DNA from: Gillisia sp.
GTDB lineage: Bacteria > Bacteroidota > Bacteroidia > Flavobacteriales > Flavobacteriaceae
Direction of reading: 5' to 3'
DNA: 35,304 bases
NCBI GenBank assembly: GCA_024635675.1
Contig: JAGXIJ010000057.1
Span: forward strand, 1 to 35,304
Positions within the stretch are counted from its first letter, which is position 1. Each line of letters begins with the position of its first letter. This document shows positions 16,051-24,736 of the stretch, one piece after another. A program made the translations under genes and the position numbers. The notes under the pieces are model-generated. The model was given only the letters and a program-made list of their open reading frames with translations. It did no database searches and was not told the origin of the DNA.

Positions 16051-17220
16051 ATGAAAAAGGTAATACTTTCATTAATTTTAGGAGCAACAACTGCTCTTTC
16101 ATTTTCTCAAACTACACAAGATACTGTCTCTACAGATCCTCAGCAACAAGTAAATGCTGCTCAGAGAATTCTTTCTGCAAATAATGGTAATGCAGTAACA
16201 ATTGGTGCTTATGGAGAAGTAATATACAATCAGCCAGAAGGCGATAACGGAACTTTAGATGTACAACGTTTGGTAGTACTTTTAGGATATAGGTTTAGCG
16301 ATAAAGTTCAGTTCGTTACAGAAATTGAGTTCGAGCACGTAGAAGAGGTTTTTGTGGAACAAGCTTTTGTAAACTATAACATTGCTAATAATTTGAATTT
16401 AAGAGCAGGATTAATGTTGGTTCCAATGGGAATCATAAATGAATATCATGAGCCAACTACTTTTAATGGCGTAAATCGACCAGGAATGGATCGATCTATA
16501 GTGCCAACTACCTGGAGAGAAATTGGGGTAGGAGTAACAGGGAGAATTAATAGTGTCTCTTTGTCTTACCAAGCCTATATTTTTAATGGCTTTAAATCTA
16601 CAGACTCAGATCTAAACGGAAAAATAGGAGGAGCGAACGGATTAAGAGGGGGACGCCAAAAAGGAATTGAGTCGACCATTAACAAGCCGAATTTTGCTTC
16701 AAAAGTTGAATATTATGGAGTTCCGGGATTGCGATTAGGTCTTTCTGGTTATATAGGTAGAACACAGGCAGATGATGAGGTAGATAAGATACCGGGAGCA
16801 GATATTGGATTATCTATGGTAGGTTTTGATGCAAGATATGTGAATAAAAAGTTCACAGCAAGAGGTCAATTAATTTATGCATCATTAACAGATACCGAGG
16901 ATTACAACGAGCTAACTGGATCTGATCTGGGAAGCGCACTTGCAGGTTGGTACACAGAGGTAGCGTATAATATTTTACCAATAGAAAACGAACAAAGATT
17001 ATTTGCCTTTGCACGTTACGAGCAATATGACACACATGCTGAAACAGAAGGGTCTTTAGTAAGAAATGATGCTTACAACAGAGATGATCTTACAATGGGA
17101 TTAAGCTATCATATAGCAAATGGTGTTGTTTTTAAAGGAGATTATCAAATTAAGAATAACGCGGTAAGCGGAAATTATGCTCAGAATCAAATTAATTTAG
17201 GAGTAGGAGTATGGTTCTAA
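16051..17220 (+). CDS. Outer-membrane porin (OprO/OprP-like or related)
   Basis: A 389-residue exported protein. The signal peptide runs to about residue 19 (ALSFSQ). A short linker rich in Gln, Thr and Asn precedes the barrel, which shows a YGEVIYN strand, repeated aromatic-bounded strands (VQFVTEIEFEHVEEVFVEQAFVNYNI, LNLRAGLMLVPMGIINEYHEPTTFNGVNRPGMDRSI) and a final GVGVWF ending in Phe, as expected for BAM-inserted barrels. The NEYHEPTTFNGVNRP segment is well preserved in this group of Bacteroidota porins. The solute is not evident. It has its own strong promoter and a terminator at 17244. Confidence 0.87.
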   Translation: MKKVILSLILGATTALSFSQTTQDTVSTDPQQQVNAAQRILSANNGNAVTIGAYGEVIYNQPEGDNGTLDVQRLVVLLGYRFSDKVQFVTEIEFEHVEEVFVEQAFVNYNIANNLNLRAGLMLVPMGIINEYHEPTTFNGVNRPGMDRSIVPTTWREIGVGVTGRINSVSLSYQAYIFNGFKSTDSDLNGKIGGANGLRGGRQKGIESTINKPNFASKVEYYGVPGLRLGLSGYIGRTQADDEVDKIPGADIGLSMVGFDARYVNKKFTARGQLIYASLTDTEDYNELTGSDLGSALAGWYTEVAYNILPIENEQRLFAFARYEQYDTHAETEGSLVRNDAYNRDDLTMGLSYHIANGVVFKGDYQIKNNAVSGNYAQNQINLGVGVWF

Positions 17221-17243
17221 TCAGAAAATAATAAAGAATGTTA

Positions 17244-17276
17244 AAGGTTGGGATAATAAAGTTTATCCCGACTTTT
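17244..17276 (+). terminator. Terminator after the porin
   Basis: GTTGGGATAA pairs with TTATCCCGAC (through one G-T pair), loop TAAAGT, followed by TTTT. It separates the porin from the FMN-protein gene that starts at 17322. Confidence 0.75.
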
Positions 17277-17321
17277 GGCATTTTAATTGACTAAGAGTAA
17301 ACTAATTGATATTTTTACATT

Positions 17322-17843
17322 ATGAAATTTAAAAAAATAATTCCAATTGTCTTTTCAGTACTTTTTTTGATGTCTTTTGGGATTCCCAAAAGTCTTGAGA
17401 AAAGAGTGGATAAGGAAGTGAAAGATGTATTTGAAATTTCTACCTATAATTTTGAAAACGTAAAAGTTTCTCAAGAGATCAATTCAAAGTTACCTTCACG
17501 AATTACTGAAGAAAATTTCTTTCAGATTAAATCTAAAGGAACTATTCTGGGGTATGTTTATTTAGATAATGCACCCAGTAAAACAGCTCAGTTCGATTAT
17601 TTGGTTATTTTTGATAAAGATCTAAAAATAGCAAGAACCAAAGTGTTGGTTTATCGTGAAGAATATGGGGGAGAAATAGGCAGCAGAAGATGGTTAAGTC
17701 AGTTTACTGGAAAAACCAATAAGGATTCTTTAGACGATATTGCCGCAATCTCGGGAGCTACTATTTCTGTCCGTTCAATGAAAAATGCTATGAATGATAT
17801 TTTAAGATCTGTAGAAATTCTTCATAACAAGAAAATTATTTAA
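17322..17843 (+). CDS. Exported FMN-binding domain protein
   Basis: A 173-residue protein with an N-terminal hydrophobic signal (IIPIVFSVLFLMSFGIP, 6-22). The second half is an FMN-binding domain like that of NqrC and RnfG: YVYLDNAPSKTAQFDYLVIFDKDLKI, VLVYREEYGGEIGSRRWLSQFTGK and the flavinylation motif SGATIS at 144-149, where T147 would carry FMN through a phosphoester bond made by ApbE. It is thus an extracytoplasmic electron carrier. Its stop overlaps the ATG of the following four-helix membrane protein (TAATG), implying coupled translation. ApbE is not in this window. Confidence 0.88.
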   Translation: MKFKKIIPIVFSVLFLMSFGIPKSLEKRVDKEVKDVFEISTYNFENVKVSQEINSKLPSRITEENFFQIKSKGTILGYVYLDNAPSKTAQFDYLVIFDKDLKIARTKVLVYREEYGGEIGSRRWLSQFTGKTNKDSLDDIAAISGATISVRSMKNAMNDILRSVEILHNKKII

Positions 17844-18343
17844 TGCAGTATAATGGCCTTCTTCTTACTCTTCCCAAAGAAGTTAAATATTTTCTTGCAA
17901 CTTTTATTATTGTTTTAAGTGTTGGCTATTTTACAGGTTTGCTATTTGTAAATCAAACAGAAACTACACGTCCCTCAGGAATCGAAGAAAATTATTTGGG
18001 GAATGAAGAAGATGTAGAAGCAAAGGTGATGAAATTTAAAAAAGGTGAGCGGGAGATGCTTACCATTGTTCATACACACATACTTTCCATGTCTCTTATC
18101 TTTTTCCTTTTAGGCGGAATCATGCTTTTCACGAAGCTTCCCACCTCACTAAAGATGTTTCTTATAATTGAACCTTTTATTTCAATCATTCTTACATTCG
18201 GAGGAATTTACCTTATGTGGGCTGGTTTTATTTGGATGAAATATATAGTGATGATCTCGGGTGTACTTATGACACTTATTTTTACAACTTCCGTTCTAAT
18301 CGTTTTATATCAGCTTCTAATTAAGAAAAATAAGATTAGCTGA
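17843..18343 (+). CDS. Four-helix inner-membrane protein coupled to the FMN protein
   Basis: A 166-residue protein with four predicted membrane segments at about 15-36, 78-97, 104-127 and 133-158. The loop between the first two (37-76) is acidic and carries PSGIEENYLGNEED, and H77 and H79 (IVHTHILSMSLIFFLLGG) lie at the mouth of helix 2, where they could bind haem or a quinone; E110 lies in helix 3. I recall similar flavobacterial proteins as uncharacterised, sometimes with misleading names. The one-base overlap with the FMN protein suggests they act together, the membrane protein passing electrons to or from flavin. Function not established. Confidence 0.75.
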   Translation: MQYNGLLLTLPKEVKYFLATFIIVLSVGYFTGLLFVNQTETTRPSGIEENYLGNEEDVEAKVMKFKKGEREMLTIVHTHILSMSLIFFLLGGIMLFTKLPTSLKMFLIIEPFISIILTFGGIYLMWAGFIWMKYIVMISGVLMTLIFTTSVLIVLYQLLIKKNKIS

Positions 18344-18374
18344 TTTTCAGACTATTTCCTTGTTTTAAATTACG

Positions 18375-18382
18375 TATATTTG
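18375..18382 (+). promoter_or_regulatory. -7 element of guaB
   Basis: TATATTTG is an exact TAnnTTTG element 23 bp before the guaB start; transcription would begin near 18389. No good -33 element at 19 nt was seen. Confidence 0.6.
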
Positions 18383-18385
18383 CAC

Positions 18386-18404
18386 GCAATTAATCTTTAA
18401 TTGC
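18386..18404 (+). promoter_or_regulatory. Inverted repeat at the guaB translation start
   Basis: GCAATTAA (18386-18393) and TTAATTGC (18397-18404) are perfect inverted 8-mers with a TCT loop, ending one base before the ATG at 18406. It could be an operator for a purine regulator at the transcription start or an RNA hairpin that affects initiation. Confidence 0.5.
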
Positions 18405-18405
18405 T

Positions 18406-19878
18406 ATGACTGCACACGAATCCAAAATTGTTGGGGAAGGACTTACATACGATGACGTATTATTGGTTCCTGCATTTTCAGAAATTCTACCTCGCGAAGT
18501 AAGTATTCGCACAAAATTCACAAGAAATATTACCATTAATGTACCTATAATATCCGCAGCAATGGATACGGTTACAGAGAGCAAGATGGCTATTGCCATG
18601 GCTCGTGAAGGTGGTATTGGGGTTTTGCATAAGAATATGACTATCGGGGAACAAGCGCGAAAAGTGCGTAAAGTAAAACGTGCAGAAAGTGGTATGATCA
18701 TAGACCCTGTAACCTTGCCTTTATCGGCAAAGGTCTCGGATGCTAAGAGCAATATGAAAGAACACAGTATTGGTGGAATTCCAATTATTGATGCTGAAGG
18801 AAAGCTACTGGGAATTGTAACCAATAGGGATCTAAGATTCGAGAAAAATGATAACAGGCCAATTGCTGAAGTAATGACTTCAAAGAATTTGGTAACAGTT
18901 TCTGAAGGAACTTCTTTAGAAGAGGCTGAAGTTATCTTACAACTAAATAAGATTGAAAAATTACCGGTCGTAAATGATAAGGATATTTTAGTTGGACTTA
19001 TTACTTTTCGGGATATCACTAAACTTACGCAAAAACCAAATGCCAATAAAGATAGCTACGGGAGACTTCGAGTAGCAGCGGCAATTGGTGTAACTGCAGA
19101 TTCTGTAGAACGTGCTACAGCTTTGGTAAATGCAGGAGTAGATGCTATTATAATTGATACAGCACACGGACATACTAAAGGTGTTGTAGAAGTACTTAAA
19201 AAGGTAAAAGCCAAATTCCCTGATTTAGAAGTGGTTGTTGGAAATATTGCCACTGCAGAAGCTGCTAAATATTTAGCCGAAGCTGGCGCAGATGCGGTAA
19301 AAGTTGGAATAGGGCCTGGATCTATATGTACAACTAGAGTCGTGGCAGGAGTTGGGTTTCCTCAATTCTCTGCAGTTTTAGAAGTTGCAGCGGCTCTTAA
19401 GGGAACCGGAGTGCCTGTTATTGCAGATGGAGGTATTCGATATACAGGCGATATTCCAAAGGCTATTGCAGCCGGAGCAGATTGTGTAATGTTAGGATCT
19501 CTACTTGCAGGAACAAAAGAATCTCCCGGTGAGACCATCATTTATGAGGGTAGAAAATTTAAATCGTATCGCGGAATGGGTTCTGTGGAAGCTATGAAAC
19601 AAGGTTCTAAAGACAGATATTTCCAGGATGTAGAAGATGATATTAAAAAATTAGTTCCAGAAGGGATTGTAGGTCGTGTTCCTTATAAAGGAGAACTGGA
19701 AGAAAGTATTCATCAATTCGTTGGTGGTTTAAGAGCGGGAATGGGCTATTGTGGTGCAAAGGATATAGAAACTTTAAAAGAGACTGGGAAATTTGTGAAG
19801 ATAACTTCTTCCGGAATTCAGGAAAGTCACCCACATGATGTTGCCATAACCAATGAATCTCCAAATTATAGCAGATAA
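18406..19878 (+). CDS. guaB: Inosine-5'-monophosphate dehydrogenase
   Basis: This enzyme oxidises IMP to XMP with NAD, the committed step of GMP synthesis. It is 490 residues, the full form with two CBS domains inserted in the barrel (about 95-205: [17 protein letters not shown], then [33 protein letters not shown]). The catalytic Cys308 is in [24 protein letters not shown] and the flap [12 protein letters not shown] are present. CBS domains usually bind adenine nucleotides and set allostery. Terminated by the long hairpin at 19952. Confidence 0.98.
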   Translation: MTAHESKIVGEGLTYDDVLLVPAFSEILPREVSIRTKFTRNITINVPIISAAMDTVTESKMAIAMAREGGIGVLHKNMTIGEQARKVRKVKRAESGMIIDPVTLPLSAKVSDAKSNMKEHSIGGIPIIDAEGKLLGIVTNRDLRFEKNDNRPIAEVMTSKNLVTVSEGTSLEEAEVILQLNKIEKLPVVNDKDILVGLITFRDITKLTQKPNANKDSYGRLRVAAAIGVTADSVERATALVNAGVDAIIIDTAHGHTKGVVEVLKKVKAKFPDLEVVVGNIATAEAAKYLAEAGADAVKVGIGPGSICTTRVVAGVGFPQFSAVLEVAAALKGTGVPVIADGGIRYTGDIPKAIAAGADCVMLGSLLAGTKESPGETIIYEGRKFKSYRGMGSVEAMKQGSKDRYFQDVEDDIKKLVPEGIVGRVPYKGELEESIHQFVGGLRAGMGYCGAKDIETLKETGKFVKITSSGIQESHPHDVAITNESPNYSR

Positions 19879-19883
19879 GCTAA

Positions 19884-19910
19884 TGTCATATTGAGCTTGT
19901 CGAAATATGG
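19884..19910 (+). repeat. Short palindromic repeat, copy 1
   Basis: GTCATATTGAGCTTGTCGAA followed by ATATGG, in the 3' region of guaB. It is the same element as at 24787-24810 with compensating base changes in the two arms. Confidence 0.65.
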
Positions 19911-19951
19911 ATAAATAATACTTATCGTATTGATAGGTTTCGATTAAACTA

Positions 19952-19993
19952 AAAGAAAAAGCTGTTTCATACCTATGAAACAGCTTTTTCTTT
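19952..19993. terminator. Bidirectional terminator between guaB and the ompH-like gene
   Basis: Arms of 20 bp (19952-19971 and 19974-19993) are perfect inverted copies with a 2-bp centre; the core is AAAAAGCTGTTTCATA. A-tract and T-tract on both sides let it end guaB (plus) and the convergent ompH-like gene (minus). Confidence 0.93.
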
Positions 19994-20009
19994 ATAATAA
20001 TCTTCAGTT

Positions 20010-20522
20010 TTACTCAGTAGGCATTTCAATCCCTAAATTTTTCATAACTGCCTCTGTAATATCATACTTCTCATCGGCATATGCCATTCCATTAATACTG
20101 GTATTAAAGACCTGTGTGTATTTTTCTTTTTCGATAATCGTCTTCATAGCTGCGTCCATTTTCATATAGAGTGGTTGCGTTAATTCATTTCGACGTATTT
20201 GCATTAAGGCAGAAGCTTTTTGTCTGAAATTCTTAATGTCATTTTCCACTGAAATTATTTCAGATTCTTTCGCGGCTTTTTCTTCATCAGTAAATGTTGC
20301 ACTATTGGTTTGGTAGCTCGCTACCATCTCCTCATATTTTTTAATGGTGGTTTGCAGATCTTCTTGTAGTTTGTTATTGTAAGTTTTTATTCCTTCCTCT
20401 ACCGATGAGATTTCTGGCATTTGTGAAAGAATAAATTCTGCATCAATAGTTCCTACTTTTGATTGAGCTTGTAGACTAAAACTTGAAATTAATATGGCTA
20501 ACGCCACTAAAACATTTTTCAT
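20010..20522 (-). CDS. OmpH/Skp family periplasmic chaperone
   Basis: A 170-residue exported protein with a signal peptide ending at about residue 19 (SLQAQ). The mature part begins KVGTIDAEFILSQMPE, the typical Skp/OmpH start, continues in long charged helices (about 40-130) that form the tentacle coiled coil, and ends with a beta-strand return (YTQVFNTSINGMAYADEKYDIT). Skp-type trimers hold unfolded outer-membrane proteins in the periplasm. It is not next to bamA here, so this may be a second copy. An exact -7 element, TATATTTG, lies at 20546-20539 on the minus strand. Confidence 0.9.
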   Translation of the reverse strand: MKNVLVALAILISSFSLQAQSKVGTIDAEFILSQMPEISSVEEGIKTYNNKLQEDLQTTIKKYEEMVASYQTNSATFTDEEKAAKESEIISVENDIKNFRQKASALMQIRRNELTQPLYMKMDAAMKTIIEKEKYTQVFNTSINGMAYADEKYDITEAVMKNLGIEMPTE

Positions 20523-20587
20523 AATTTGTAAATTTTTTCAAATATAATGGAGACTGTGAAATAATGGGAAGATTTATGTCAAAAAGA

Positions 20588-20830
20588 TTACTTTTCGTAA
20601 ACAGTTGCTCTATTGGGTTTTAATACATCTCGGTATTTTTTGATTTCGAACTCTGGCACCACCCAAAATGCAATAGCATGTAGTTCGCTTAACTCTTCAA
20701 AACCTGTTATATCTCTATCGGTTATCTTTTCAGCAATTATAAAATCTTTTAAATGGATCTCATGATGTTTGGCAATAGGTAATGCTTGCGGGCCTCTAAA
20801 ATCCCAAATAAGTTTAATTTGTCTTTCCAT
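20588..20830 (-). CDS. Small conserved protein of unknown function
   Basis: An 80-residue soluble protein without signal or membrane segment. It contains WDFRGPQALPIAKHHEIHLKDFIIAEKI and FEELSELHAIAFWVVPEFEIKKYRDVLKP. I do not recognise a characterised family; it looks like a compact alpha/beta protein conserved in flavobacteria. Its ATG overlaps the stop codon of the decayed SRPBCC gene (TAATG), so it was once its coupled partner. With the upstream gene broken, its translation may now be weaker. Confidence 0.75.
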   Translation of the reverse strand: MERQIKLIWDFRGPQALPIAKHHEIHLKDFIIAEKITDRDITGFEELSELHAIAFWVVPEFEIKKYRDVLKPNRATVYEK

Positions 20831-21289
20831 TATAATTTTTCATTTAGTACACTAGTACCATTTTCAGCAAAATCTTTAAATGCCTGCATAGATGTATATG
20901 TTTGTTATTAGAATGAACCGGGCATCAAAAATGCAATTATATTCATAAATCCGGAGAATTCAAATTCATTATCTGAGATCCATTTAGTTGAATTGTTTTC
21001 ATCTACTTCAAAAATAATTCTTTTGTTTGTTATATACTCCTTTAGCGTAATAAGTAACAAAAAGTTTATTGGGTTAGTTGTTTTTCTCTATAGTTTCTAT
21101 CATCTCAATTTCACGTTTGCCCATCTTGTATTTTAATTTGGATCGTGACTGGTCCTGATCTGGATTTCCGGTAACATGCTGATATGAAATAAATCCTTTT
21201 TGCCAATGTTTGAAATTTTTTGGGTCTTCCATTTTGGCAATTACTTCTTCTCTGGGTAGATCGATGACAATTTCTTTAGAATATTTCAT
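20830..21289 (-). pseudogene. Decayed SRPBCC-fold protein gene
   Basis: The first 71 codons (21289-21074, MKYSKEIVIDLPREEVIAKMEDPKNFKHWQKG on) are the N-terminus of an SRPBCC/START-like lipid- or ligand-binding protein, ending at an early TAA where LP is expected. The reading continues in the same frame (YAKGVYNKQKNYF), shifts by one base at a T-run near 21009, continues as EVDENNSTKWISDNEFEFSGFMN then FLMPGSF, meets two adjacent stop codons (TAATAA) where Lys-Lys would be expected, and finishes as QTYTSMQAFKDFAENGTSVLNEKL with the original stop overlapping the next gene. Three nonsense changes and one frameshift make sequencing error unlikely. Confidence 0.85.
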
Positions 21290-21384
21290 CTTGGTATCAT
21301 TTTAGTTGAGTTTCTAAGATACTTCAGAAAATTAGTTTTTTAAGGTATAATTTTCTCAAATTTGAATCGTTTACCGATTATAGC

Positions 21385-21414
21385 TTGTGTAAGCTTAAGG
21401 AATTATTATTTTTG
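21385..21414 (+). promoter_or_regulatory. Promoter of the lipoprotein-surA-moxR operon
   Basis: TTG (21385-21387), a 19-nt spacer and TATTTTTG (21407-21414) match the Bacteroidota consensus exactly. The transcript would have a leader of about 70 nt before 21492. Confidence 0.75.
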
Positions 21415-21491
21415 CGCCTATGTTTTTATAATAATCACAACATTCTGATTTTCTTGAAAATATAATTTAATATTAAAGTTATCTGTCTACA

Positions 21492-22352
21492 ATGGAGAAT
21501 TATATCTCGAAATTAGTTTTGTCCTTTGGTTTACTAATCCTACTTCAAAGTTGTAATTATTTTCAATCGGTAGAAGAGCGGGAAGTGGTAGCCAGAGTAA
21601 ATGAGAATTACTTGTATGTAGAGGATATTCAATCTTTAATTGGAGAAGATGTATCTGAAGAAGATAGTACTTTGATGGTGAATAATTTCATAAACAGGTG
21701 GGCCACACAGCAATTGTTAATCGATAAGGCTAAATTTAATTTAAGTATTGAGAAACAAAAGGAATTTGATGAATTGGTGAATAACTATAAAAATGAACTT
21801 TATAGTACTGCCTATGCTGATGCTCTGGTAGTTAAAAGCTTAGATACCACTTTTCAACAAAATGAAATTGAAGCATATTATAAAGCACATCTTGAAAATT
21901 TTAGGCTGAATGAAGATCTTGTGAAATTAAGATTTATCAACCTGAATAATACTGTAGAGTACGATGATGTTAAAAAGAAGTTTATAAGGTTTAAAGAAGA
22001 TGATAAAGCTGATCTTGATAAGATCTCCCTTCAGTTTAAATCATACTCCTTTAATGATTCTGTTTGGGTGTCTACAAAATCTGTTTACAATAGGATTGTC
22101 CCCTTAAATGATGCAAACAAATCACAACTTTTAAAAAAGTCGAATTTTCTTCAACTTGAAGATTCATTAGAGGTATATTTGGTGTATGTAAATGATGTGT
22201 TATTAAGGAACGATCAGGCCCCATTAGAATATGCCACTTCCACGATAAAACAGATCTTGCTTAATAAGCGAAAAGCCAATTTGGTAAAGGAATTAGAAAA
22301 AGATATAACTAGAGATGCAATTGAAAACAAACAATTTGAAATTTATAATTAA
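21492..22352 (+). CDS. SurA-like lipoprotein (PpiC-related, likely chaperone)
   Basis: A 286-residue lipoprotein: hydrophobic signal with lipobox ending LLQSC (Cys21). The N-terminal half (VVARVNENYLYVEDIQSLIGEDVSEEDSTLMVNNFINRWATQQLLIDKA) resembles the SurA/PrsA chaperone core, which usually starts with a similar VA.VNG..I...DL pattern. The C-terminal part has a weak PPIase-like region but lacks a clear parvulin domain, so chaperone action is more likely than isomerase activity. It overlaps the surA gene by 38 nt in another frame and forms one operon with it and moxR. Confidence 0.82.
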   Translation: MENYISKLVLSFGLLILLQSCNYFQSVEEREVVARVNENYLYVEDIQSLIGEDVSEEDSTLMVNNFINRWATQQLLIDKAKFNLSIEKQKEFDELVNNYKNELYSTAYADALVVKSLDTTFQQNEIEAYYKAHLENFRLNEDLVKLRFINLNNTVEYDDVKKKFIRFKEDDKADLDKISLQFKSYSFNDSVWVSTKSVYNRIVPLNDANKSQLLKKSNFLQLEDSLEVYLVYVNDVLLRNDQAPLEYATSTIKQILLNKRKANLVKELEKDITRDAIENKQFEIYN

Positions 22353-23772
22353 AGGTTTAGCTATTGGAGCCCTATTAGTAGGGTTTAATGGTTCAGTTAA
22401 AGCACAAGAAGTAATTGTAACAGATAGCACTGCCATCCAACCTAAAGAAAAGGTGGAAGAAGTTAAGGCAGAATCTACAGAATTTAAGCGGTATAAGGTT
22501 GATGGTATTGCAGCGGTTGTTGGAGGATATGTGATCTTAGACAGCGATATAGATCTTATGTACAAAGATCTTAAGAGTCAGGGAGTTTCTACTGAAGATA
22601 TTACAGATTGCCAGTTGGCAGGAAGTTTATTAGAGAATAAATTATATGCTCACCACGCAATTCAGGATAGTATCATTGTTTCAGATGCTGAAGTTAGGAA
22701 TTATGTAGACCAACAGATCACCCAAATGGTTGGGCAAGTTGGTTCTATGCAAAAGGTGTTGAGTTTTTATAAGAGAGATTCTGAAGATGAGTTTAGAAAT
22801 GAATTATTCGAATTAAATAAGCAACAGGAACTTTCTAAAAGAATGCAACAAAGCATCATAGAAAAGGTAGTAATTACTCCAGATGAGGTTCGAGCATATT
22901 TTGAAGGAATTGCAGAAGAGGAAAGACCGTTTTTTGGGGATGAGGTAGAAATAGCGCAAATAGTTATTAACCCTGAAGTTCCACAACGTGAAAAACAAAA
23001 GGTAATAGATAGGCTAAAGCAATTTAGAGAGGACATTATAGATAATGGTGCAAGTTTTGGTACAAAAGCTGTACTTTATTCTCAAGATCCGGGTTCTAGT
23101 AGTGATGGAGGTAAAATGGTGATTAATAGAAAAGACGGACTTGATAAAGATTTTAAAGACACCGCCTTTAGTTTGCAAGAAGGAGAAGTAAGTGAACCTT
23201 TCGCTTCTCAATTTGGATACCATATTATTAAAGTGGAAAAAGTGATTGGTCAAAATCTTGAGATCAGACATATATTGTTAATTCCAGATGTTACCAATGC
23301 AACTGTTGAAAGTGCCAAAAAAGAAATAGATAGCTTAAGATCGAAAATCTTAAGCAAGGAAATCACTTTTGGGGAAGCGGCAAAACGTTTTTCAGATGAA
23401 GAACAAACAGCAGCAAATAAAGGGAAATTAATTAATCCTACTAATGGAGATACGAGATTTGAACTTACCAAAATAGATCCCGAACTTTATGATCAAGTGG
23501 TGAATTTAAAGGAAGGTGATGTTTCTTTAGTTTTAAAAGAGCAAGATCGTACCGGGAAGTTGTTCTTTAAGATTATTACTGTAAATAAAAGATATAAAGA
23601 GCATAAAGCAGATTTCGCTCAAGATTATATGAAGATAAAAGAATTGGCATTAAGAGATAAGCAATTAACCGCTATTGCAAAATGGCAAGAAGATAAAATT
23701 GCTGATACTTATATTAAAATTAATGGTAAATTCAGAAATTGCTCCTTCGAAAGTGATTGGTTAAAGAAATAA
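22315..23772 (+). CDS. SurA-like periplasmic peptidyl-prolyl isomerase
   Basis: A 485-residue exported protein with signal peptide to about residue 30 (GSVKAQ). A SurA-type N-terminal chaperone domain (KVDGIAAVVGGYVILDSDIDLMYKDL) is followed by two parvulin domains: about 205-305 (VEIAQIVINPEV..SQDPGSSSDGGKM..GEVSEPFASQFGYHIIKVEK) and about 315-420 (LEIRHILLIPDV..FSDEEQTAANKGKL). The first has the typical GYHIIKV end; the second is more divergent. It assists outer-membrane protein folding. Start at ATG 22315, inside the preceding gene. Confidence 0.93.
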   Translation: MQLKTNNLKFIIKGLAIGALLVGFNGSVKAQEVIVTDSTAIQPKEKVEEVKAESTEFKRYKVDGIAAVVGGYVILDSDIDLMYKDLKSQGVSTEDITDCQLAGSLLENKLYAHHAIQDSIIVSDAEVRNYVDQQITQMVGQVGSMQKVLSFYKRDSEDEFRNELFELNKQQELSKRMQQSIIEKVVITPDEVRAYFEGIAEEERPFFGDEVEIAQIVINPEVPQREKQKVIDRLKQFREDIIDNGASFGTKAVLYSQDPGSSSDGGKMVINRKDGLDKDFKDTAFSLQEGEVSEPFASQFGYHIIKVEKVIGQNLEIRHILLIPDVTNATVESAKKEIDSLRSKILSKEITFGEAAKRFSDEEQTAANKGKLINPTNGDTRFELTKIDPELYDQVVNLKEGDVSLVLKEQDRTGKLFFKIITVNKRYKEHKADFAQDYMKIKELALRDKQLTAIAKWQEDKIADTYIKINGKFRNCSFESDWLKK

Positions 23773-23782
23773 AAATATACAA

Positions 23783-24736
23783 ATGTCTGATGTCACCGCT
23801 GTAGAAAATTTAGTCGATAAACATAGGCTACTTAAAAAGGAAATAGCGAAGGTAATTGTGGGTCAAGAGGAGGTTGTAGATCAAATCCTCTTATCCATTT
23901 TTTCCGGTGGACATGCATTATTAATAGGTGTGCCCGGGTTGGCAAAGACTCTTATGGTCAATACAATTGCTCAGGCATTGGGATTAAATTTTAAACGAAT
24001 CCAGTTTACACCAGATCTAATGCCAAGCGATATTTTAGGATCGGAGATCCTGGATGAGAACAGGCATTTTAAATTTATAAAGGGTCCGGTATTTTCAAAC
24101 ATCATTCTGGCCGACGAAATAAATAGAACCCCGCCTAAAACCCAAGCTGCTTTGCTGGAAGCCATGCAAGAAAGATCTGTGACCGTGGCAGGGAATCATT
24201 ATAAGCTTAGTTTGCCATATTTTGTACTGGCAACACAAAACCCAATAGAGCAGGAGGGAACCTATCCTTTACCGGAAGCTCAACTAGACAGGTTCATGTT
24301 CGCTATTAATTTAGACTATCCATCTTTTCAGGAAGAAGTAGATGTTGTAAAAACGACAACCTCGAATATAGAACAAACTGTAAATCCTCTTTTTTCTGCA
24401 TCAGAAATTTTGGAAATACAACAATTGGTTAGACGCGTTCCTGTGGCAGATAACGTAATTGAATATGCGGTAGGCTTGGTTGGCAAAAGTAGACCTAACG
24501 GGGAAGATACTCCAGATCTTATTAAGAACTATGTAGATTGGGGAGCAGGTCCAAGAGCTTCACAAAATTTGGTGCTGGCCGCTAAGGCACACGCTATATT
24601 AAATGGAAAATTCTCTCCAGATATAGAAAACATCCAGTCGGTTGCAACTGGGATCCTTAGGCATAGAATTATAAGAAATTATAAAGCAGAGGCAGAAGGA
24701 ATAACCGAAGATCAAATTATTAAATCTTTGTTCTAA
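23783..24736 (+). CDS. MoxR family AAA+ ATPase
   Basis: A 317-residue cytoplasmic ATPase. Walker A GVPGLAKT is at 49-56, Walker B LADE at 109-112 followed by NRTPPKTQAALLEAMQE, the sensor region ATQNPIEQEGTYPLPEAQLDRF is typical, and the C-terminal lid domain contains YVDWGAGPRASQNLVLAAKAHAILNG. MoxR proteins work as chaperones with von Willebrand factor A partners, most often encoded next door with a DUF58 protein; none follows here. It lies 10 bp after surA, which suggests an envelope role. Confidence 0.94.
   Translation: MSDVTAVENLVDKHRLLKKEIAKVIVGQEEVVDQILLSIFSGGHALLIGVPGLAKTLMVNTIAQALGLNFKRIQFTPDLMPSDILGSEILDENRHFKFIKGPVFSNIILADEINRTPPKTQAALLEAMQERSVTVAGNHYKLSLPYFVLATQNPIEQEGTYPLPEAQLDRFMFAINLDYPSFQEEVDVVKTTTSNIEQTVNPLFSASEILEIQQLVRRVPVADNVIEYAVGLVGKSRPNGEDTPDLIKNYVDWGAGPRASQNLVLAAKAHAILNGKFSPDIENIQSVATGILRHRIIRNYKAEAEGITEDQIIKSLF

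Noticed and set aside
18390-19046. 218-residue ORF on the minus strand inside guaB
   Set aside because: It is the antisense shadow of guaB, with a serine-rich composition typical of reverse reading and no recognisable domain.
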